Shown here: positions 6,073-10,631 of the stretch, piece after piece
How positions within the stretch are numbered: position 1 is the stretch's first letter
Layout: each line of letters opens with the position of its first letter
Assembly: GCA_002411085.1 (NCBI GenBank)
Contig: DHQK01000247.1
Location: forward strand, 1 to 10,631
Source: Marinilabilia sp. UBA5340
GTDB lineage: Bacteria > Bacteroidota > Bacteroidia > Bacteroidales > Marinilabiliaceae
DNA: 10,631 nucleotides
Direction of reading: 5' to 3'
The notes under the pieces: generated by a model
Databases searched by the model: none
Seen by the model: only the letters and a program-made list of their open reading frames with translations
What the model was told of the DNA's origin: nothing
Made by a program: the position numbers and the translations under genes

Positions 6073-6888
6073 ATGCGGAGATTTTTTATTTTTCTAATTG
6101 CCATTTGCTTCCTTTTAGCAATGGAACCTGTGAATGGGCAGGAGTACACGCATTATGTGGTCATCAAAACCAATATGGGGAACATGAAGGTGAAACTATA
6201 CAATGATACCCCCAATCACCGGAATGAATTTCTGAAACTGGTGAATAGTGATCATTTCGACGGCACCCTTTTTTACCGTATTGTCAAAGATTTTGTAATT
6301 CAGGGAGGATCTTCCGATTCACGCAATGCGCCTGCAGGTAAGCATATCGGTTACGGAAACTCTGCTGTTAATATCGATGCTGAGACGCAAGATCATCATT
6401 TCCATAAAAAAGGTGCACTTTGCGCCCCCCGACAACCCGAAAATATCAATCATTTCAAGATGTCGGATGTCTCTCAGTTTTATATTGTTCAGGGACGGGT
6501 TTGGACCGATGAACAGCTCGATATTATTGAAAAGAACAATAATATTCCCATTAAAAATAAATTGAAAAGAGAGATTTATCTTCCACGGAAAGAGGAGCTG
6601 GCAAAACTCAAAAAGGAAGATCCCTCTGCATTCAATGAACTGCTGCGAGAGATTAAACAAAAAATTAATTTTGAATATTCGCTTTCTGATTATATTGAGT
6701 TTTCGGATGCCCAAAGACAAGCTTATACTACGATTGGAGGACTTCCGGATCTGGATGGTGAATATACGGTATTTGGCGAGGTGGTTGAAGGACTGGGTGT
6801 GATAGATAAAATTGCGGCACTTAAGACCGATAAAAATGATCGCCCCTTTACAGATGTGGTTATTCAGGTTGAAGAAATTGCACAATAA
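6073..6888 (+). CDS. Secreted soluble cyclophilin-type peptidyl-prolyl isomerase, paralogue 2
   Basis: The product has 271 residues. A type I signal peptide (residues 1-22, ending PVNG before Gln23) without a Cys predicts a soluble periplasmic protein. The cyclophilin domain covers about residues 26-271. Arg69, Phe74 and Gln77 of the active site are kept, but CypA M61 is Val75 and the His before the Arg is Tyr68 (LFYRIVKDFVIQGG). Gln135 and Tyr137 (SQFYI) and Tyr231 (LDGEYTVFG) match paralogue 1. The loop before SQFYI is altered (GALCAPRQ, with Cys117). The insertion at residues 142-217 is long, very Lys/Glu/Asn-rich and helix-prone, and differs in sequence from that of paralogue 1. The gene is separated from the next by only 13 bases, so the two are probably co-transcribed. 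Activity is likely but somewhat less certain than for paralogue 1. Confidence 0.9.
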   Translation: MRRFFIFLIAICFLLAMEPVNGQEYTHYVVIKTNMGNMKVKLYNDTPNHRNEFLKLVNSDHFDGTLFYRIVKDFVIQGGSSDSRNAPAGKHIGYGNSAVNIDAETQDHHFHKKGALCAPRQPENINHFKMSDVSQFYIVQGRVWTDEQLDIIEKNNNIPIKNKLKREIYLPRKEELAKLKKEDPSAFNELLREIKQKINFEYSLSDYIEFSDAQRQAYTTIGGLPDLDGEYTVFGEVVEGLGVIDKIAALKTDKNDRPFTDVVIQVEEIAQ

Positions 6889-6901
6889 TAATTGTTTGTT
6901 T

Positions 6902-8212
6902 ATGCTCAGTTATTCCAGATGGTTAAATTTATTATTTTCCGGATTCTTTCTTATTTCCCTTTGGGGATGCAATAGCGGAAAGGGCAAATCCTCCGATGAC
7001 AAGAATGCAATCTCCCATGGCTCTTACCAGGATAATATTAAAGCCATGGTGGAGATTCGTACTTTCGATCACTACAATCGCGCGTTGAAAAGAGGTTTTG
7101 GCTTTTTTGTGGACGAGAATCTGGTGCTCACCAACTTCGAATGGATCAAAGGAGCTTATAAAGCAGAAATTGCTCCCGTTGGAACCCGCGATATGACGGA
7201 AGTAGAAGGATATACTGCCTACGATCACAACCTGAATCTGGTGGTGCTGAAGGTAAAACAAAACAACGCGGATTACATCAAGGTCAAAGGCAGCCTTGCA
7301 CAGCCCGATACGCTGTACACTTTAAAAAGACCTAAACGTAAACTCTTTGTAGTAAAGGCGCTTGCAGGTAACTATCAGGATTTGGATTCCTTGGGTTTCT
7401 GGACTGTTCCGGATAACATAAAGGAAGGCAAACCGGCCTTTAGGCTGAATCATGAATTTATGGGAATCGTTCAGGAGAGAGGCTCCGGGGACTCATTACA
7501 CAGGGTCGTGCTTTCCAAAAAGTACATCGCCCGCCTCTTGAAAGAGCAGAACGAACGGGCTGCTTCCATCTATGATCTGCGAATCAAAACTGACAAAGTA
7601 TATATTTCGCATAAAAAGGTTGCTGGATTTCGCATAAAAACCACCATGGGAGATATTGTCATTCGTACTTATGATGAGTTGCCGGCCTACCGGGATAATT
7701 TTATAAAACTCGTTAGCGACCAGTTTTATGATAGTCTGACGGTTCACCGGGTATTGAAAAACTTTTTGATACAAATGGGGGCCGCCGACTCAAAGTATGC
7801 AGGTAAAGATGATGTGGTGGGCTGGAAAGGTCCGGGCTATACTTTACCTACCAAAATAGTCCCCTCCCTTTTTCATAAGCGTGGAGCGGTTGCAGCCTCC
7901 AAACTTCCGGCCGCCCGTAATCCACGAAACCGCTCAGACGGTTCTCAGTTTTTTATTATTGCAGGCCGTATTTTTACCGATGAGGAACTCAATGAGATAG
8001 AACAGGAAAAAGGGTTTCGCTTTACCCCCACCCAGCGGGAAATCTATACTACCGTTGGTGGAGCTCCCTATCTTGACGGAGATTACTCTGTTTTTGCAGA
8101 AGTGGTAAGTGGCATGGATGTTGTTGACAAAATTGCATCCGTTGAAACCTATGGTGAAGATCGCCCTGTTCAGGATATCAGGATTAAAACCATTGAAATT
8201 ATTGAGAAATAG
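6902..8212 (+). CDS. Lipoprotein with a degenerate trypsin/HtrA-like domain fused to a cyclophilin domain, paralogue 3
   Basis: The product has 436 residues from the ATG at 6902. This start gives a signal peptide with lipobox LWGC (Cys23); a longer in-frame start at 6812 would overlap the upstream gene and bury the signal. Residues about 45-215 resemble a trypsin-fold protease: GFGFFVDENLVLTNFEWI, then EVEGYTAYDHNLNLVVLKV, then IKEGKPAFRLNHEFMGIV. Aligned by eye with HtrA patterns (TNxHV, DLAxLKV, GxSGxPxF...GI), the triad positions read Glu80, Asn112 and Glu175 instead of His, Asp and Ser, so proteolysis is not expected. Residues about 240-436 are the cyclophilin domain: Arg283, Phe288, Leu289, Gln291 (VHRVLKNFLIQMG), Gln349 and Phe351 (SQFFI), Tyr395 (LDGDYSVF). 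The insertion present in paralogues 1 and 2 is reduced to about residues 355-380. It probably acts at the outer or inner membrane as a substrate-binding isomerase. The cyclophilin call is firm; the protease-fold call is an inference from motif spacing. Confidence 0.85.
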   Translation: MLSYSRWLNLLFSGFFLISLWGCNSGKGKSSDDKNAISHGSYQDNIKAMVEIRTFDHYNRALKRGFGFFVDENLVLTNFEWIKGAYKAEIAPVGTRDMTEVEGYTAYDHNLNLVVLKVKQNNADYIKVKGSLAQPDTLYTLKRPKRKLFVVKALAGNYQDLDSLGFWTVPDNIKEGKPAFRLNHEFMGIVQERGSGDSLHRVVLSKKYIARLLKEQNERAASIYDLRIKTDKVYISHKKVAGFRIKTTMGDIVIRTYDELPAYRDNFIKLVSDQFYDSLTVHRVLKNFLIQMGAADSKYAGKDDVVGWKGPGYTLPTKIVPSLFHKRGAVAASKLPAARNPRNRSDGSQFFIIAGRIFTDEELNEIEQEKGFRFTPTQREIYTTVGGAPYLDGDYSVFAEVVSGMDVVDKIASVETYGEDRPVQDIRIKTIEIIEK

Positions 8213-8284
8213 TATAGTATTACTGGATGATGGAACCTGGCTTTCCATGTGTCCATCAGCTTATCAAACTAAAATTTGAAACAC

Positions 8285-9061
8285 ATGAAAACTGTAACTC
8301 TAATCCTCGGTTTACTGGTTGCTTTGTTGTTTTCCAGTTGTAGCACTTATCAATATGTAGGGCTTACCCCTTTGAAAACTGATGCCTCGGGCGATGCCGG
8401 GGTTTCTCTGAGAGATTCGCTCGAAATCAGCTATTCGTTTGATGGAGATGGAGGAGAAATTCAGGTGGAGATTTTTAACCGCTCCTTGCACCCTGTTTTG
8501 GTTGATAAGTCAAAATCCTCGCTAATCAGAGCAGGTGAGACGATTCCCTTTTTCGAAAATACATCGCAGATTTCATCTGTATCGCACAGTCGGCAATCCT
8601 ATGTTTATGATCGCGATTATTATACTACTACTCAAGGGGAAATACGTAAAGATGCCTCCATCCTTTTTATTCCCCCAGACAGCAGGGTGCTGATGAAAGG
8701 CCCTGCCCTGGAGCGTTCTTTCTTTGATTTTCCCGATGATAAAGAAGTGGAGGCTGTAGATATTCGAACTGACAACGGCTACTATCAAACAAAATCTGTT
8801 TCGTTTTCGGAAGAGGAATTTCCCGCCACTTATAGAATTTTTCTGACGATCATCCCTTATGGGAAGGAGGAATCTCCTGTTTTTATGAATCAGGAATTCA
8901 GTGTAAAAAAGCTTACAAATACTTCGCTTTCTCCGGGTTACTTCACAAATGAAGGAGAAAACAGTTTCTTCATTTCAGAGCCCACCGGAATGGGAACTTT
9001 TTTGGGAGGTGTTGCGGCGATGGTGCTTTTAGTTGTTCTTGCTGCCGCAGGTGGGGCCTAG
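8285..9061 (+). CDS. Lipoprotein of unknown function with a C-terminal hydrophobic helix
   Basis: The product has 258 residues from the ATG at 8285 (an in-frame TTG at 8276 is less likely). The signal peptide ends in the lipobox FSSC at Cys19, followed by STYQYVG. The middle part is beta-rich with Asp/Ser-rich stretches, including a probable Ig-like segment with EIQVEIFNRSLHPVLVDKSKSSLI at about residues 57-80, SSVSHSRQSYVYDRDYY around 100-117, and IPPDSRVLMKG near 131-141. The last 22 residues (starting GTFLGGVAAMV and ending LAAAGGA) form a Gly/Ala/Val-rich hydrophobic helix ending at the stop. A protein with both a lipid anchor and a C-terminal helix is unusual. I do not recognise the family. 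It follows the cyclophilin fusion by 72 bases with no intrinsic terminator seen, so it may belong to the same transcript. It converges with the minus-strand subtilase gene. Confidence 0.82.
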   Translation: MKTVTLILGLLVALLFSSCSTYQYVGLTPLKTDASGDAGVSLRDSLEISYSFDGDGGEIQVEIFNRSLHPVLVDKSKSSLIRAGETIPFFENTSQISSVSHSRQSYVYDRDYYTTTQGEIRKDASILFIPPDSRVLMKGPALERSFFDFPDDKEVEAVDIRTDNGYYQTKSVSFSEEEFPATYRIFLTIIPYGKEESPVFMNQEFSVKKLTNTSLSPGYFTNEGENSFFISEPTGMGTFLGGVAAMVLLVVLAAAGGA

Positions 9062-9062
9062 A

Positions 9063-10631
9063 TTACAGGGCAGTAAATTTAACGCTGTACACCTGGAGGC
9101 CACATGAATATCTGAGAATATAAAGTCCGGTCTTCATTGGAGGTAGTATCATTCGTATCTCAGGGATATTGCTGCTTTTTAGCATTTTGGTCCATAATAT
9201 CCGGCCGGAAAGAGACATTATATCCAGTTTTTTTTCATTGCATTCCCACAGATTTTGAATGGTAACAATGTGGGTATTTCCGATGGGAATGATTTTCAGT
9301 ATTTGATCGGGTTTTTGTTGTGTTGATTTATGATCTGTGGTTACCGGAGTTCCTGTGATTGCAATGTCATCTATCCCGGCTCCCATTCCCCACCGGTAGT
9401 TGTCATCATAGTGGAATGCCAAACGCGAATTTGGTTTATACAGTTCCTGGGGGATATCTACTTCAAGGCTTTCCCAGGTAGGAGAGGCCTGCAAGGTGGA
9501 AATCTCAGTACAGGAATCTGCGGTGCAAAGTGAAATACTCAAATCATCGATGGCATCATAAATGCCGGTCACAAACAGGTATTTAAAAGAAAGGCGAATG
9601 TTTTCGTATAAATTCAGATCCAGAGGAGGAGTAATTGCAGTGTCCCAAACATGGATTCCTTCGCCTGCAGAATAGGAGTCGGCTGCAAGAAATATTCCTG
9701 TGTTTTGGCTAAAATCCAGATAGTAGGAAGAGAGTTGTGTGCTGTTACCCCTTTGCCAGCCTGTGGAATCATTTTTGAGGCTCCAGTCTGGAACTCCATC
9801 CTCGAAAGTCTGAAAATAAGGTAACGAAACCGATTTTTGAGGAATAACCTTTACAAGATTGGTTGGGAGACTCTCACCCGTTAAGTCCTCGTATTGAGCT
9901 GTTACATAATAAGTGTATTCCGTTCCGTAATTTACGTTGTTGTCTTCATATAGGGTGTCATTTGAGGACGAGAGATAATTATTATTTCTGTAGATGTCGT
10001 ATTGTTCAGGCTGTCTTTCAGATGGCTGATGCCATGAAAGGAAAACCTTTTCATTCTCGGAAATGCCTTTGAGAAGAAAAGGAGGAAAAAGACCGGACGA
10101 ATATTCTTGTCCTGACAGAATAAGGCTAAAGCCTTGTTTGCTGTTTGCCAGATCCCCTGAAATGGACACCCTGACGATGTAAGTCCCCGGAGTGGGGCTT
10201 TGCAAAACCACTTGTTCCACATTGTCGCGATGGTTTGGGGCGGATGCTGCTGCTTCCATGGGGTTTTGCGGATTAAGCAGCCAGGGGTAAAAAGTAACAT
10301 TGTCCGCCAGTCGGATAACTTCCAGGTCCAGGTCATTTACCAAAACAGGCATCGTGTTATCCAAAACATAATCAGCAACCTTTCCGGCAGGATCGGTCCA
10401 GCATAATGTTACCTTCAATTCCGGACTCTCCTCTGAAATATAGATCTCTCTTGTAAAAAATGCTTCTTCCTTCAGTTCACTTTCAGTAATAAAGGCACCC
10501 CCGGAAGAATGGTTTTCATCAAGTAAGCTTACTGCCGCTGAAGCATCGATCAGTCCCCACCCAAACTGATAATCCGGACCAGGATGATCTCCGGCTTCTC
10601 TGGCCGTATGAATCAACAAGCCTTTGATTGT
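9063..10631 (-). CDS. T9SS-secreted S8 subtilisin-like peptidase, C-terminal part (5' end outside window)
   Basis: The frame is open to the right window edge, so the start lies outside; 522 residues are visible, counted from Thr1 at 10631-10629. Residues 1-38 (IKGLLIHTAREAG, then GPDYQFGWGLIDASAAV) are the characteristic end of a peptidase S8 domain just after the catalytic Ser, which itself is beyond the edge with the Asp and His. Residues about 45-175 form a P-domain-like jelly roll (VTLCWTDPAG, VNDLDLEV, DNVEQVVL, GTYIVRVS). About 184-262 is a fibronectin type III domain (VFLSWHQPS, YDIYRNN, YTYYVTAQY). About 268-428 is a MAM-like domain that opens with LPYFQTFEDG and ends with GIDDIAITG. 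About 445-522 is a type A T9SS sorting domain (LDIMSLSGRIL, then LPPMKTGLYILRY and VKF). T9SS cargo crosses the outer membrane, after which the sorting domain is normally removed and the protein attached to the surface or released. The stop is 1 base from the stop of the convergent lipoprotein gene. Confidence 0.9.
   Translation of the reverse strand, partial: TIKGLLIHTAREAGDHPGPDYQFGWGLIDASAAVSLLDENHSSGGAFITESELKEEAFFTREIYISEESPELKVTLCWTDPAGKVADYVLDNTMPVLVNDLDLEVIRLADNVTFYPWLLNPQNPMEAAASAPNHRDNVEQVVLQSPTPGTYIVRVSISGDLANSKQGFSLILSGQEYSSGLFPPFLLKGISENEKVFLSWHQPSERQPEQYDIYRNNNYLSSSNDTLYEDNNVNYGTEYTYYVTAQYEDLTGESLPTNLVKVIPQKSVSLPYFQTFEDGVPDWSLKNDSTGWQRGNSTQLSSYYLDFSQNTGIFLAADSYSAGEGIHVWDTAITPPLDLNLYENIRLSFKYLFVTGIYDAIDDLSISLCTADSCTEISTLQASPTWESLEVDIPQELYKPNSRLAFHYDDNYRWGMGAGIDDIAITGTPVTTDHKSTQQKPDQILKIIPIGNTHIVTIQNLWECNEKKLDIMSLSGRILWTKMLKSSNIPEIRMILPPMKTGLYILRYSCGLQVYSVKFTAL

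Noticed and set aside
6319..6885. 188-codon minus-strand frame opposite cyclophilin 2
   Set aside because: It lies wholly inside a strongly supported gene and gives a Cys/Ile/Phe-rich sequence without recognisable domains.
6812..6901. Upstream extension of the fusion lipoprotein
   Set aside because: It would overlap the end of cyclophilin 2 and place 30 residues before the signal peptide and lipobox; the ATG at 6902 fits better.
8226..8258. Possible terminator after the fusion lipoprotein (TGATGGA...TCCATCA and ATGGAA...TTCCAT)
   Set aside because: The short alternative stems lack a following T-run, so termination is not supported.
1..10631. CRISPR array or defence island
   Set aside because: No regularly spaced identical repeats and no defence-related domains were seen.

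Overview
The window looks like a chromosomal segment of a Bacteroidota bacterium, probably an environmental member of the Bacteroidia such as the Marinilabiliales/Prolixibacteraceae (the rank below phylum is inference). The grounds are a SusE/SusF-like glycan-binding protein, a subtilase with a C-terminal Por-secretion (T9SS) sorting domain, TAnnTTTG-type -7 promoter elements, few Shine-Dalgarno sequences, moderate GC and many envelope lipoproteins.

Layout. 1-993 is the 3' part of a SusE/SusF-like surface glycan-binding protein, closed by a strong hairpin terminator (1017-1057). 1058-1274 has no gene; its last 80 bases hold two related hairpins, about 40 bases apart, just before the next gene. 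1275-3812 is a large secreted clan GH-A (GH5-like) glycosidase with C-terminal beta domains. 3882-4286 is a four-helix DoxX-family membrane protein. 4287-4586 has no protein gene that I accept. It holds a promoter (4412-4441) and a perfect intrinsic terminator (4488-4521) that together frame a possible small RNA of about 75 nt, then a promoter element for the tRNA. 4587-4661 is tRNA-Val(GAC) with its own terminator (4668-4700). 4812-5150 is a small conserved-looking protein of unknown function. 5170-8212 carries three cyclophilin-type peptidyl-prolyl isomerases in a row, all directed to the envelope. 8285-9061 is a lipoprotein of unknown function with a C-terminal hydrophobic helix. 9063-10631, on the minus strand, is the C-terminal part of a T9SS-secreted S8 subtilase running off the window.

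How the genes fit together. The left side (SusE/F-like protein and glycosidase) looks like the edge of a polysaccharide-utilization locus. The centre is an envelope-folding cluster: one probable lipoprotein cyclophilin, one soluble secreted cyclophilin, and one lipoprotein in which a trypsin/HtrA-like domain precedes a cyclophilin domain. In that third protein the three expected protease triad positions appear to read Glu, Asn and Glu instead of His, Asp and Ser, so it looks like a pseudoprotease-isomerase fusion. This is the most unusual item in the window. The first two cyclophilins also carry a charged insertion of roughly 75 residues that the third has only as a short stub.
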